DNA of 32,139 bases, taken from Nocardioides marinus (lineage in GTDB: Bacteria; Pseudomonadota; Alphaproteobacteria; Rhodobacterales; Rhodobacteraceae). The position numbers and the translations under genes are program-made. Shown one piece after another: positions 1 through 7,795 of this stretch (within the stretch, counting starts at the first letter, position 1; each line of letters starts with the position of its first letter). A model generated the notes under the pieces. The model was not told where the DNA came from and did no database searches. It was given only the letters and a program-made list of their open reading frames with translations. The stretch covers positions 1 to 32,139 of the forward strand of contig JAHVJD010000013.1 in the NCBI GenBank assembly GCA_019801415.1, in the 5' to 3' direction.

Positions 1-179
1 GTCTTGACGATCTCGACGCCCGCCTCGGCATAGGCGGCATCCGAAAACCCCGCCGCCGCCCCGGCCCCGGTCTCAATCGCGCAAGCGTAGCCCAGCTTCT
101 GCAGCTGACGCGCAGAGTCCGGCGTCAGCGCAACGCGCGCCTCTCCATTCGCCGTTTCCTTCGGCGTTCCAATAAGCAC
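1..179 (-). CDS. pntA: NAD(P) transhydrogenase subunit alpha, N-terminal part
   Basis: Only the first 59 codons lie in the window; the gene runs off the left edge. The product would be the alpha subunit of the membrane transhydrogenase, which uses the proton gradient to move hydride from NADH to NADP+ and so makes NADPH. The translated start reads V-L-I-G-T-P-K-E-T, followed by E-A-R-V-A-L-T-P-D, Q-L-Q-K-L-G-Y and E-T-G-A-G-A, the conserved N-terminal pattern of PntA and the related alanine dehydrogenase family. The PntA-like A-A-G-F-S-D-A-A-Y favours PntA. I chose the GTG at 177-179 because GGGAGGA sits 8 nt upstream on the minus strand. The gene is divergent from the F420 operon, whose Fno enzyme consumes NADPH. 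Confidence 0.85.
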   Translation of the reverse strand, partial: MLIGTPKETANGEARVALTPDSARQLQKLGYACAIETGAGAAAGFSDAAYAEAGVEIVK

Positions 180-239
180 TTTGATGTCCTCCCGTTGCAC
201 GGTGTTCCCAGCGGGACCGGGACGCCGCGTTTGCCGGAA

Positions 240-268
240 AGTATTTGAGCGTTTTACTTGGTAGTCAA
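240..268 (-). promoter_or_regulatory. Candidate sigma-70-type promoter of pntA
   Basis: On the minus strand TTGACT (263-268) is separated by exactly 17 bp from AATACT (240-245), a good -35/-10 pair upstream of the pntA GTG start. It lies in the AT-rich 240-bp gap between pntA and cofG. Confidence 0.55.
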
Positions 269-369
269 TATTTTTCCGAGATCATATTTTTTGCAGTTTA
301 AAAACAGCCAAGTAGATAGGCGAATTCTCTGTTTGCGGTATTTTTTTTGATCTAGTGATAAAAAAATAT

Positions 370-415
370 TTGACAGCCGAGGCCCTCCTCCACAGTCTGA
401 GAGCCACAGGGAGGA
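370..415 (+). promoter_or_regulatory. Candidate cofG promoter and strong ribosome binding site
   Basis: A perfect TTGACA (370-375) is followed after 17 bp by CAGTCT (393-398), a poor -10. AGGGAGGA (408-415) precedes the cofG ATG by 4 nt and is the more secure part. Just upstream, TCTAGTGATA (351-360) resembles sequences in two other intergenic regions of this window. Confidence 0.35.
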
Positions 416-419
416 CCCC

Positions 420-1562
420 ATGAACACTGAAATGCTCAGCACAGGCACGGCCTGGGCGGAGACCGGAGATCTGCATGCCTTGATGCGGCGTGCCGCCCGG
501 ATCCGCGACACCCACTGGGGGCGCACGGTCACCTATTCGCGCAAGGCCTTCGTGCCGCTGACCAACATGTGCCGCGACACCTGCGGCTACTGCACCTTCG
601 TCAAGCACCCGGATTCGCCGGAGGCCAACATCATGACGCCGGAGCAGGTGCTGGCGACCGCCCGGAAGGGCGAGCGCGAGGGCTGCAAGGAGCTGCTGTT
701 CAGCCTCGGCGAAAAGCCGGAACTGCGTTATGAGAAGGCGCGCAAGGGGCTGGAACGGCTGGGATATTCCCGCCTCACCGACTACTTGCGCGACATGTGC
801 GAGCTGGTGCTGGAGGAAACCAGCCTGCTGCCGCATGTGAACGCGGGCACCCTGACAGACGACGAGATCGACGTGCTGCGGCCGGTCTCGGCCTCGATGG
901 GCATGATGCTGGAAACCGTCAGCCGCCGCCTGACCCGCAAGGGCCAGCCGCATTACGCCTGCCCCGACAAGGTGCCGGTGCAGCGGCTGCGCACGCTGGA
1001 GCGGGCGGGGCAGAAACAGGTGCCCTTTACCACCGGCCTGTTGATCGGCATCGGCGAGAGCTTTGCCGAGCGGATCGAGGCGCTGCATGCGATCAACGCG
1101 GCGCACGCCCGCCACGGCCATATACAAGAGGTCATCATCCAGAACTTCCAGCGCAAGCCGGATATTGAGATGGCCAACCACCCGGAGCCCTCGCTGGAGG
1201 ACATGCTGCGCACCATCGCGGCGGCGCGGATCATCCTGGCGCCGGAGATCAGCCTGCAGGCGCCCCCGAACCTCAGCGCGCGCCACATCGCCTATCTGGA
1301 AGCGGGCATCAACGACTGGGGCGGAATTTCCCCCGTGACCATCGACTTCATCAACCCCCAGCATGAGTGGCCGGAGATCCGCGCGCTGGCGCAGTCCAGT
1401 ACCCAGGCCGGGTTCGAGCTGCGCGAGCGGCTGACCGTCTACCCCCGCTACCTGACCCGCGATCAGGACTTCATCAACCCCGCCATTCTGGCCCGTGCCG
1501 CAGGCATGGCCGGGGCTGGCGGGCTGGCCCGCGACCAACGCCACATCGGAGAGACAGCATGA
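420..1562 (+). CDS. cofG: 7,8-didemethyl-8-hydroxy-5-deazariboflavin (FO) synthase subunit 1
   Basis: This radical-SAM enzyme acts with CofH to build FO, the redox-active deazaflavin core of coenzyme F420, from 5-amino-6-ribitylaminouracil and tyrosine. The 380-residue product carries the [4Fe-4S] motif C-X3-C-X2-C as C51-R-D-T-C55-G-Y-C58-T-F, characteristic of CofG rather than CofH. LFSLGEKPE and the later PNL and GINDWGG stretches also fit the family. The ATG at 420 has an AGGGAGGA site. CofG and CofH are separate genes here, unlike the fused FbiC of actinobacteria. It is the first gene of a six-gene run in which every junction overlaps by ATGA, so one transcript and coupled translation are likely. 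The family assignment is firm; activity is inferred from the complete neighbouring pathway. Confidence 0.95.
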   Translation: MNTEMLSTGTAWAETGDLHALMRRAARIRDTHWGRTVTYSRKAFVPLTNMCRDTCGYCTFVKHPDSPEANIMTPEQVLATARKGEREGCKELLFSLGEKPELRYEKARKGLERLGYSRLTDYLRDMCELVLEETSLLPHVNAGTLTDDEIDVLRPVSASMGMMLETVSRRLTRKGQPHYACPDKVPVQRLRTLERAGQKQVPFTTGLLIGIGESFAERIEALHAINAAHARHGHIQEVIIQNFQRKPDIEMANHPEPSLEDMLRTIAAARIILAPEISLQAPPNLSARHIAYLEAGINDWGGISPVTIDFINPQHEWPEIRALAQSSTQAGFELRERLTVYPRYLTRDQDFINPAILARAAGMAGAGGLARDQRHIGETA

Positions 1563-2842
1563 CCCTTCAGCCCGCATCCGAGAAGTTTGCCGCCCCGCCT
1601 GCCGCTCTGCCCGCGGCCGTCGCCGGGGCCTCCGCCCCGATCCGCTCCATCCTGGAAATGGCGCTGGAAGGCGGCGAGGTGTCAGAGGCGGAAGGCGTCG
1701 AGCTGTTCCGCACCAGTGGCGCCGATGCCGAGGCGGTCTATGCCACCGCGGATGAGCTGCGCCGCCGCGCCAATGGCGACCAGGTCTCCTTTGTGGTGAA
1801 CCGCAACATCAACTTCACCAACATCTGCTACATGGGCTGCCGTTTCTGCGGCTTTGCCAAGCGATCCGAGGACAAGGACGCCGAGTGGCTGGAGCCCGAG
1901 CAGATCGTCGAGCGCGCCCAGCAGGCTTGGGACCGCGGCGCGACCGAGGTCTGCATTCAGGGCGGGCTGCACCCCAAGATGGAAGGCACCTATTACCGGG
2001 ACATCGTGCGCGCCATCAAGGCAGCGCTACCGGACATGCACATCCACGCCTTCTCGCCGTTTGAGATCTGGTACGGCGCGTCCAAGACCAAGATGTCCTA
2101 TCACGATTTTCTGGCGGATCTGAAGGAGGCGGGCCTCGGCTCGATGCCGGGCACCGCGGCGGAGATCCTCGATACCGAAGTGCGCATGCAGCTCACCAAG
2201 AACAAGCTGAGCGCCGAGAAATGGGTCGAGATCATCCGCGCCGCGCATGAGGTCGGCATCCCGACCACCGCCACCATCATGTACGGCCACATCGACGCGC
2301 CCGAGCATTGGGCCGCCCACATCCGGCTGCTGCGCGACATCCAGAAGGACACCGGCGGCTTTACCGAGCTGGTGCCGCTGTCCTTTGTGCACACCGAATC
2401 GCCGCTCTGGGCCAAAAACCCGGACAAGGTGCGCCCCGGTCCCACCGCGCTGGAGGTCGACCTGATGCATGCGGTCTCGCGCATCATGCTGCACGGCTGG
2501 ATCGACAACATCCAGGTCAGCTGGACCAAGCTGGGGGCCGCACGGGCGCAGCAAATGCTGTCACGCGGCGTCAACGATCTGGGCGGCACGCTGATGAACG
2601 AGAGCATTTCGCGCGCGGCAGGCTCTGCCCACGGGCAGGAGATCACGGCGCGCGAGCTGGCCCAGATCATCCATGCTGCGGGCCGGGTGCCGGTGCGCCG
2701 CAACACCATCTATGAAATCCGCGACATCTATGATGACCACGACCCGGAGGAGCTGGCCCCTCTGGTGGACCGTCAGGGCCGCAACCCGCTGGATTTCCTT
2801 GAAATGTTCCCCGAACGCAACGCGCTGGAGGCGGCGGAATGA
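1559..2842 (+). CDS. cofH: FO synthase subunit 2 (5-amino-6-ribitylaminouracil-tyrosine transferase)
   Basis: This radical-SAM partner of CofG attaches a tyrosine-derived hydroxybenzyl fragment to 5-amino-6-ribitylaminouracil. The product is 427 residues from the ATG at 1559, which overlaps the cofG stop as ATGA; an open frame extends further upstream, but the overlap and the protein family favour this start. The cluster motif is C90-Y-M-G-C94-R-F-C97-G-F, preceded by VNRNINFTNIC, a typical CofH signature. The downstream IQGGLHP, SPFEI and MYGH motifs are also conserved. The first ~25 residues are Ala/Pro-rich and look dispensable. It sits between cofG and cofD in the F420 operon. Confidence 0.95.
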   Translation: MTLQPASEKFAAPPAALPAAVAGASAPIRSILEMALEGGEVSEAEGVELFRTSGADAEAVYATADELRRRANGDQVSFVVNRNINFTNICYMGCRFCGFAKRSEDKDAEWLEPEQIVERAQQAWDRGATEVCIQGGLHPKMEGTYYRDIVRAIKAALPDMHIHAFSPFEIWYGASKTKMSYHDFLADLKEAGLGSMPGTAAEILDTEVRMQLTKNKLSAEKWVEIIRAAHEVGIPTTATIMYGHIDAPEHWAAHIRLLRDIQKDTGGFTELVPLSFVHTESPLWAKNPDKVRPGPTALEVDLMHAVSRIMLHGWIDNIQVSWTKLGAARAQQMLSRGVNDLGGTLMNESISRAAGSAHGQEITARELAQIIHAAGRVPVRRNTIYEIRDIYDDHDPEELAPLVDRQGRNPLDFLEMFPERNALEAAE

Positions 2843-3807
2843 GCGGCGCTGCGAAGCATAAGGTCACCCTGCTGGCGGGCGGCGTTGGCGGGGCCAAGAT
2901 GGCCGAGGGGCTGGCGGCGCTGCCGGATGTGGAGCTGTCGGTGATCGGCAATGTCGCCGATGACGACGAATTTCACGGACTGTGGGTCTCGCCCGATATC
3001 GACACGCTGACCTACAGCCTGGCGGATGTGATCGACCGCAACCAGGGCTGGGGCGTGGCGGATGAAAGCCACCGGGCGCTGGACACGCTGACGAGGCTTG
3101 GCAATGACACCTGGATGTCGCTGGGCGACCGCGACTTTGGCCTGCATATCCACCGCACCATGCGGCGGTTGCGCGGCGAGCGGCCCAGCGTGATCGCCCG
3201 CGACGTGGCACGCGCCTTCGGGGTCGCGGCAGAGATCCTGCTGCCCACGGACGACCGGGTGCAGACCCGGGTGCGGACGGACGCGGGCTGGCTCAGCTTT
3301 CAGGAATATTTCGTGCGCGAACGCTGCGCGCCGGAGGTGCGCGAGCTGGCCTTTGACGGCATCGAACAGGCCCGCCCGACGCCCGAGGCGCTGGCGGCGA
3401 TTGCCGGGGCGGATCTGATCGTGATCGCGCCCTCCAACCCGCTGGTCAGCATCGCACCGCTGCTGGAGACCCCGGGCATCCGGGACGCGGTGCGCGCCGC
3501 GCCCGCCTTCAAGGTGGCGGTCAGCCCCTTCATCGCGGGCAAGGTGGTCAAGGGACCGGCCGACCGGATGATGGCGGCGCTGGGGCTGCGGGCGGATGCG
3601 GCGGGCGTCGCCGAACGCTATGCCGGTGTCGCGCAGACCTTGGTGATCGACCATCAGGACGAGGGCCTGGGCGATGCGATCCGCGCCCACGGCATGACGC
3701 CGATCTGCGCCCATATCCTGATGAAGGACAAGGCCGACAAGGCCCGGCTGGCGCGCGAGGTGGTGGACCTGTGCCTGGCCCCCGCAGCGGCGGAGGCCGT
3801 GGCATGA
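2839..3807 (+). CDS. cofD: 2-phospho-L-lactate transferase family (F420 side-chain transferase)
   Basis: CofD/FbiA transfers the phosphorylated three-carbon unit activated by CofC as a GDP adduct onto FO, giving F420-0 or its dehydro or 3-phosphoglycerate analogue. The 322-residue product has the N-terminal LLAGGVGGAK motif, the NVADDDEFHGLWVSPDIDT region that binds metal and substrate, and SPFIAGKVVKGPADRMM in the C-terminal half, all hallmarks of the family. The ATG at 2839 overlaps the cofH stop (ATGA). Which three-carbon donor is used cannot be read from the sequence. Confidence 0.95.
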   Translation: MSGAAKHKVTLLAGGVGGAKMAEGLAALPDVELSVIGNVADDDEFHGLWVSPDIDTLTYSLADVIDRNQGWGVADESHRALDTLTRLGNDTWMSLGDRDFGLHIHRTMRRLRGERPSVIARDVARAFGVAAEILLPTDDRVQTRVRTDAGWLSFQEYFVRERCAPEVRELAFDGIEQARPTPEALAAIAGADLIVIAPSNPLVSIAPLLETPGIRDAVRAAPAFKVAVSPFIAGKVVKGPADRMMAALGLRADAAGVAERYAGVAQTLVIDHQDEGLGDAIRAHGMTPICAHILMKDKADKARLAREVVDLCLAPAAAEAVA

Positions 3808-4463
3808 GCGCCGCGGCCCGCAGCGGCAAGCGCCTGGTGGTGATCCCGATGAAGGATCCCGCCCGCGCCAAGACCCGGCTGGACCCGACGCTGAGCCCCG
3901 AGCGGCGCGCAACGCTGGCGCTGACCCTGTTCCGCGCCACGGTGGCCCGTGCGCAGGAGGCGCTGGCGCTGTTGCCCGGCGGCGGGGTGGAGATCGCGGT
4001 CGTGACCTCCAGCCCGAAGATCACCCGGCTGGCCCGTGCCATGGGGCTGATCCTGATCGACGAGGGCGCCCCCCGCGGCCTGTCGGAGGCGCTGGAGACG
4101 GCAGCGGATTGGGCTGCGGGCCGCGGCTACGGCGCGATCTGCGTCCTGCCCGGTGATCTCGCGGCCCCGAAACCGACTGAGCTGGCCCGGCTGCTTGCGC
4201 ATGATCTGAGCGGCGGCCAGATGGTGCTGTGCCCGGCCGAGGATCTGGGCACCAACGCGCTGCTGGCGCCGCTGCCCTGCCCGTTCCGCTTTGCCTACGG
4301 GGTGAAATCCGTGGTTGCCCACCGGCAGGCGGCCGAGGCCGCGGGCCTGTGCCCGGTGATGCTGCCGCTGGCCAGCCTGCGGGCGGATGTCGACACCGCT
4401 GATGACCTGCAGCACCTGCTGGCGCATCAGCCGCAGCTGCTGATGCAGGAGGCCGCGCGATGA
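3804..4463 (+). CDS. cofC: 2-phospho-L-lactate / phosphoenolpyruvate guanylyltransferase
   Basis: CofC/FbiD activates a phosphorylated three-carbon acid with GTP to supply CofD. The 219-residue product begins at the ATG overlapping the cofD stop (ATGA); an in-frame ATG at 3771 would add eleven Gly/Arg-rich residues and is less likely. Visible motifs are VVIPMKDPARAKTRL near the N-terminus, LSPERRATLAL, VLPGDLA, GTNALL, FAYGVKS and the C-terminal LRADVDTADDL, all as in the nucleotidyltransferase fold of CofC. Homologues prefer 2-phospholactate, phosphoenolpyruvate or 3-phosphoglycerate depending on lineage. The preference here is open and bears on the F420 form made. Confidence 0.93.
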   Translation: MSAAARSGKRLVVIPMKDPARAKTRLDPTLSPERRATLALTLFRATVARAQEALALLPGGGVEIAVVTSSPKITRLARAMGLILIDEGAPRGLSEALETAADWAAGRGYGAICVLPGDLAAPKPTELARLLAHDLSGGQMVLCPAEDLGTNALLAPLPCPFRFAYGVKSVVAHRQAAEAAGLCPVMLPLASLRADVDTADDLQHLLAHQPQLLMQEAAR

Positions 4464-5233
4464 GCCTGTCCGTATCCATCACCGCCATTCCCGGCATTCC
4501 CGACATCCAGGACGGCGACGATCTGGCCGCGGTGCTGGGCGACTGCATGGAGCAGGCCGGGCTGGTGCCGCAGGCGGGCGACATCCTGTGCATCGCGCAA
4601 AAGGTCTTCTCCAAGGCCGAGGGCTGCATCATTCCGCTGTCCACGGTCACACCCTCGGCGGAGGCGATCAAATACGGCGAGGAGCTGAACAAGGATCCCC
4701 GCAAAGTCGAGATCGTGCTGCGCGAAAGCACCCGCGTGGTGCGCGCCTTCCGCCGCCCCGATCAGGTCAGCGGCACGATGATCTGCGAGCACCGGCTCGG
4801 GTTCATCTCGGCCAATGCGGCGGTGGATGAATCCAATTTCGGCGAGGAGGACGCCGCCATGGTGCTGCCCGCCGACCCGGACGCCAGCTGCGCGCGCATT
4901 CAGCAGGCCTTTGCCGAACGATTTGGCGTGCAGACCGGCGTGGTGATGACCGACACCTTCGGCCGCCCCTGGCGGCTGGGCCAGATCAACGTGGCGATCG
5001 GCCTGTCGAAAGTGCCTGCCACCATTCAGGAACAGGGCAACCTCGACGCCTGGGGCCGCCCCCTGATGGTTACGGAACCGGCGCTGGCGGATGAGATCGC
5101 CGCCGCCTCGGGTCTGGTGGTGCGCAAAAACGGAAAAACACCGGCGGTGCTGCTGCGGGGGCTGGAGTGGCAGCCGACCGACAGCCGCGGCGCCGACATA
5201 ATACGGAAAAAACAGGAGGATATGTTCAGATGA
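4460..5233 (+). CDS. cofE: Coenzyme F420-0:L-glutamate ligase, stand-alone
   Basis: CofE adds the glutamate tail to F420-0 using GTP. At 257 residues it matches stand-alone CofE and lacks the nitroreductase-like C-terminal domain that actinobacterial FbiB uses to reduce dehydro-F420. Conserved stretches seen are [12 protein letters not shown], the [11 protein letters not shown] region and [18 protein letters not shown]. The ATG overlaps the cofC stop (ATGA) and the cofE stop overlaps the fno start in the same way. No separate dehydro-F420 reductase is encoded nearby. Confidence 0.94.
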   Translation: MSLSVSITAIPGIPDIQDGDDLAAVLGDCMEQAGLVPQAGDILCIAQKVFSKAEGCIIPLSTVTPSAEAIKYGEELNKDPRKVEIVLRESTRVVRAFRRPDQVSGTMICEHRLGFISANAAVDESNFGEEDAAMVLPADPDASCARIQQAFAERFGVQTGVVMTDTFGRPWRLGQINVAIGLSKVPATIQEQGNLDAWGRPLMVTEPALADEIAAASGLVVRKNGKTPAVLLRGLEWQPTDSRGADIIRKKQEDMFR

Positions 5234-5898
5234 AAATCGCAATCATTGGCGGCACCGGGCCGCAGGGCCAGGGTCTGGCACTGCGCTTTGCCCGCGCCGG
5301 GATCGCCGTGGCGCTGGGGTCGCGCGATGGCGCGCGCAGTGCAGGCATCGCCGCCGACCTGATGGCCAAGCTGCCCGAAGGCGCCGCGAAGATCGAGGGG
5401 CTGGACAACGAGGCCGCCACCAAGGCCGCCGATGAAATGGTGATCCTCGCGGTGCCGTTCTCGGCCCATAATGCCACGCTCACGGCGCTGAAGCCGCATC
5501 TGGCCGGCAAGATCCTGGTCGACATCGTGGTGCCGCTGAAAGAGGGCGACCCCAAGAAGGTGGACATGCCGCCCGAAGGCTCCGCCACCGAGGCCGCACA
5601 GGCGCTGCTGGGTGACGATATCCCGGTGATCGGCGCGCTGCACAACGTCTCGGCCACCACGCTGAACAACCTCGACTGGCCGATCAACTGCGACATCCTA
5701 GTCTGCGGCAACAGCCTGCCTGCCCGCAAGAAGGTGATCGAACTGGTCCGCGCGCTGGACGTCGAGGCCTACAACGCCGGCGACGCCGAGGCCGCCCGCT
5801 GCATCGAGGCGATCACCCCGATCCTGATCCGCCAGAACATTTCCAAGGCAGTGCCCTTTACCCACGCCGGTATCCGCATCTGTCCGCCCGAACACTAA
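5230..5898 (+). CDS. fno: NADPH:F420 oxidoreductase
   Basis: This enzyme moves hydride between NADPH and F420, in an aerobe most likely supplying F420H2. The 222-residue product starts at the ATG overlapping the cofE stop. It opens with a dinucleotide-binding loop G7-G-T-G-P-Q-G-Q-G15 and has G30-S31-R32-D after beta-2, the Ser-Arg pair that in this family recognises the NADP 2'-phosphate. [10 protein letters not shown] and the HNVSATTL region fit the F420-dependent NADP reductase (NpdG) family. The sixth ATGA-linked gene in the run, it links F420 to the NADPH pool that the divergent pntA gene would help fill. Confidence 0.93.
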   Translation: MKIAIIGGTGPQGQGLALRFARAGIAVALGSRDGARSAGIAADLMAKLPEGAAKIEGLDNEAATKAADEMVILAVPFSAHNATLTALKPHLAGKILVDIVVPLKEGDPKKVDMPPEGSATEAAQALLGDDIPVIGALHNVSATTLNNLDWPINCDILVCGNSLPARKKVIELVRALDVEAYNAGDAEAARCIEAITPILIRQNISKAVPFTHAGIRICPPEH

Positions 5899-5922
5899 AA
5901 TTCCAACAGGGAGAAAACACAA

Positions 5923-6924
5923 ATGGAATTCGGTATTTGCTTCAAAGGCTTCGTTGAGCCCGACCGCGCCCGCGCCCTGGTCCGCCAGGCCGAGAACGCA
6001 GGCTTCACCTACTGCTGGTTCTACGACAGCCACATCCTGTGGCGCGAAAGCTTCGTCGCCATGGCGATGTGCATGGAACACACCAAGAAGATGCGCTTTG
6101 GCCCGCTGGTGACCAACCCGAACTCGCGCGAGTGGTCGGTGGCGGCCTCGCTGTTCGGCTCGCTGGCGAAACAGTCAGGCGGCCGCTTCGACATCGGCCT
6201 CGGCCGCGGCGACAGCGCCGTGCGCGTGATGGGCAAGAAGCCCTCGACCATCAAGCGGATGGAAGAATTCACCCATGTGGTGAAATCGCTGATCCGCGGC
6301 GAGGAAGTGCAGTACGGCGAATGCCCCGAGCCGGTGAAATTCCCCTGGGCCCAGGGCTATGAGCTGCCGGTCTGGATCGGCGCCTATGGTCCCAAGGCGC
6401 TGGCCTCGGCGGGCAAGGTCGGCGACGGCGTGGTGCTGCAGATCGCGGAACCCAAGATCGTCAAATGGCTGGCAGATCAGGCCAAGGCCGGCGGTGAAGC
6501 GGAAGGCCGCGACATGTCGAACTACCGCGTCATGGCGGCCGCGCCCGCACACACCGGCCCGATCGAGGAAGGCATCGAGAAGACCAAGTGGTTCCCCGCC
6601 ATGGTCGGCAACCATGTCGCTGACATCGTGGAGAAATACGGCACCGACGGTGACCACGTGCCGACCAGCCTCACCGACTATATCAAGAACCGCAAAGGCT
6701 ACGACTACTCCAAGCACGGCCAGAGCGATAACCCCTACCTGGACTTCATCACCGAAGACATCGTCAAGAGCTTCTGCGTGCTGGGCACCCCGGATGAGCA
6801 TATCGCCAAGATCCGCGATCTGGCCGATGCCGGCACCACCCAGTTCAACATCTACCTGGACAGCGGCGACGAGGAAAAGATCATCGCCGATTACGGCGAA
6901 AAGATCATCCCCGCTTTCCGCTGA
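5923..6924 (+). CDS. F420-dependent LLM-class oxidoreductase
   Basis: The 333-residue product belongs to the bacterial luciferase-like (LLM) TIM-barrel superfamily and is probably the enzyme that uses the F420H2 made by the genes just upstream. Family features seen are the N-terminal beta strand MEFGICFKGFV, the WFYDSHILWRE segment, GPLVTNPNSREWSVAASLFGS, the FDIGLGRGDSAVR phosphate loop and PVWIGAYGPKALASAGKVGDG. It resembles the bacterial CPS_4043-type F420 subfamily as I recall it. AGGGAGA lies 9 nt before the ATG, and the 24-bp gap after fno suggests the same operon. RutA, the uracil-ring-opening monooxygenase, belongs to the same superfamily and the neighbouring regulator is RutR-like, so a pyrimidine or hydantoin-like substrate is one possibility. 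The substrate is not known. Confidence 0.85.
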   Translation: MEFGICFKGFVEPDRARALVRQAENAGFTYCWFYDSHILWRESFVAMAMCMEHTKKMRFGPLVTNPNSREWSVAASLFGSLAKQSGGRFDIGLGRGDSAVRVMGKKPSTIKRMEEFTHVVKSLIRGEEVQYGECPEPVKFPWAQGYELPVWIGAYGPKALASAGKVGDGVVLQIAEPKIVKWLADQAKAGGEAEGRDMSNYRVMAAAPAHTGPIEEGIEKTKWFPAMVGNHVADIVEKYGTDGDHVPTSLTDYIKNRKGYDYSKHGQSDNPYLDFITEDIVKSFCVLGTPDEHIAKIRDLADAGTTQFNIYLDSGDEEKIIADYGEKIIPAFR

Positions 6925-6935
6925 AGTCTCTCCCT

Positions 6936-6964
6936 CCTGCCCGGACAGATCCCCGCCGGGCAGG
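6936..6964 (+). terminator. Hairpin after the F420 operon (first of two)
   Basis: CCTGCCCGG (6936-6944) and CCGGGCAGG (6956-6964) form a perfect 9-bp stem 12 nt after the LLM stop. There is no T-run, so alone it is a 3'-end stabiliser rather than a terminator. Confidence 0.5.
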
Positions 6965-6971
6965 GGCATCC

Positions 6972-7001
6972 GGCGGGCAGCCCCCACTGCCCGCCGCTTT
7001 T
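6972..7001 (+). terminator. Rho-independent terminator of the F420 operon
   Basis: GGCGGGCAG (6972-6980) pairs perfectly with CTGCCCGCC (6987-6995) across a 6-nt loop and is followed by GCTTTT. It ends the cofG-to-LLM transcript before the TetR gene. Confidence 0.8.
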
Positions 7002-7067
7002 ACCGGCCCCGGATCACCGGCAAAGATGATAGTTTAGTGATATCGCCCGCCTTCCCGGCGCAACCGC

Positions 7068-7092
7068 TGGCACTGGGATTTGACTTGTGCCA
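7068..7092 (+). promoter_or_regulatory. Inverted repeat upstream of the TetR gene (candidate operator)
   Basis: TGGCAC (7068-7073) and GTGCCA (7087-7092) are exact inverted 6-mers 13 bp apart, centred about 54 bp before the TetR start and spanning a TTGACT (7080-7085). The position suits autoregulation. It does not match the E. coli RutR consensus TTGACCA-N2-TGGTCAA. Confidence 0.35.
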
Positions 7093-7133
7093 ATAGGGCG
7101 CCACACTGATTTTTTGAAACTGGCGGATTTTGC

Positions 7134-7766
7134 ATGGCGCGCATGGCAGCTGAAAAGCCCAAGACTCGGATCCAGCGGAAGAAGACCGAACAGATCCTCG
7201 CCTCTGCGCTGGAGGTATTTGCCCAGCATGGGTCGTCCGGCGCGTCGATCAACCTGATCGCCAAGAACGCCGGGCTGACGACGCCCAACCTACTGTATTA
7301 CTTCGAGAGCAAGGACGCGATCCGCCGCGAATTGCTGTCGCGCACGCTGCAGCTGTGGATGGCGCCGCTGAACATGCTGAGCCCGCACGGCGACCCGATC
7401 GACGAGATCCGCCAGTACATCCGCCGCAAGCTGGAAATCTCCAAGAATTTCCCCAAGGAAAGCAAGTTTTTCGCCAACGAGGTGCTGAGCGGCCTGCCGC
7501 AGTCCCACAGCGAGATCTTCGGCCCGCTGAAAGAGCTGTACAACGCCAAGATCATGGTGCTGGAGGACTGGATGCGCGACGGGCGGATCAACACCACCGA
7601 CCCGCACCACCTGCTGTTCTCGATCTGGGCGACGACGCAGCACTATGCCGATTTCGATGTCCAGATCGAGGAAATCGCCCCCGCCAAGGCGCAGAACCGC
7701 TACGCCGAGGCCGAAAGCTTCCTGCTGGAAATGTACGGCAAGCTGCTGACACCAACCGACACCTGA
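7134..7766 (+). CDS. TetR-family regulator, RutR-like
   Basis: The 210-residue product has an N-terminal TetR helix-turn-helix (about residues 12-60; ILASALEVFAQHG, INLIAKNAGLTTPNLLYYFESKDAI). Its effector domain closely follows E. coli RutR: the WMAPLN, IRQYIRRKLEISKNFPKESKFFANEVL and LFSIWATTQHYADF segments correspond to RutR's W-L-A-P-L, I-K-E-Y-I-R-L-K-L-E-V-S and I-W-A-S-T-Q-H-Y-A-D-F. RutR responds to uracil and thymine and controls pyrimidine degradation. Here the gene follows the F420 operon after its terminator, so it probably has its own promoter. ATG 7134 has GGCGGA upstream; the ATG at 7143 is an alternative. What it controls is inference. Confidence 0.8.
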   Translation: MARMAAEKPKTRIQRKKTEQILASALEVFAQHGSSGASINLIAKNAGLTTPNLLYYFESKDAIRRELLSRTLQLWMAPLNMLSPHGDPIDEIRQYIRRKLEISKNFPKESKFFANEVLSGLPQSHSEIFGPLKELYNAKIMVLEDWMRDGRINTTDPHHLLFSIWATTQHYADFDVQIEEIAPAKAQNRYAEAESFLLEMYGKLLTPTDT

Positions 7767-7779
7767 CCCCGGGGCTGCC

Positions 7780-7793
7780 CGGCCCATGGGCCG
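7780..7793. terminator. Perfect palindrome between convergent tetR and bkdR genes
   Basis: CGGCCCATGGGCCG is fully self-complementary and sits in the 29-bp gap between two convergent stops. No T-run follows on either strand, so its role as a shared terminator is plausible but weak. Confidence 0.35.
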
Positions 7794-7795
7794 CG

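Noticed and set aside
258-270. RutR-like half-site TTGGTAGTCAA near pntA
   Set aside because: It coincides with the -35 hexamer of a good pntA promoter and is not a proper dyad.
282-1577. Long minus-strand open frame opposite cofG
   Set aside because: It is a shadow frame of a GC-rich gene; its product is Arg/His/Gln-rich with no family features, while cofG on the other strand is certain.
7068-7084. Sigma-54 promoter upstream of the TetR gene, because of a perfect TGGCAC
   Set aside because: The -12 element at the required spacing reads TTTGA without GC; an inverted repeat explains the TGGCAC better.
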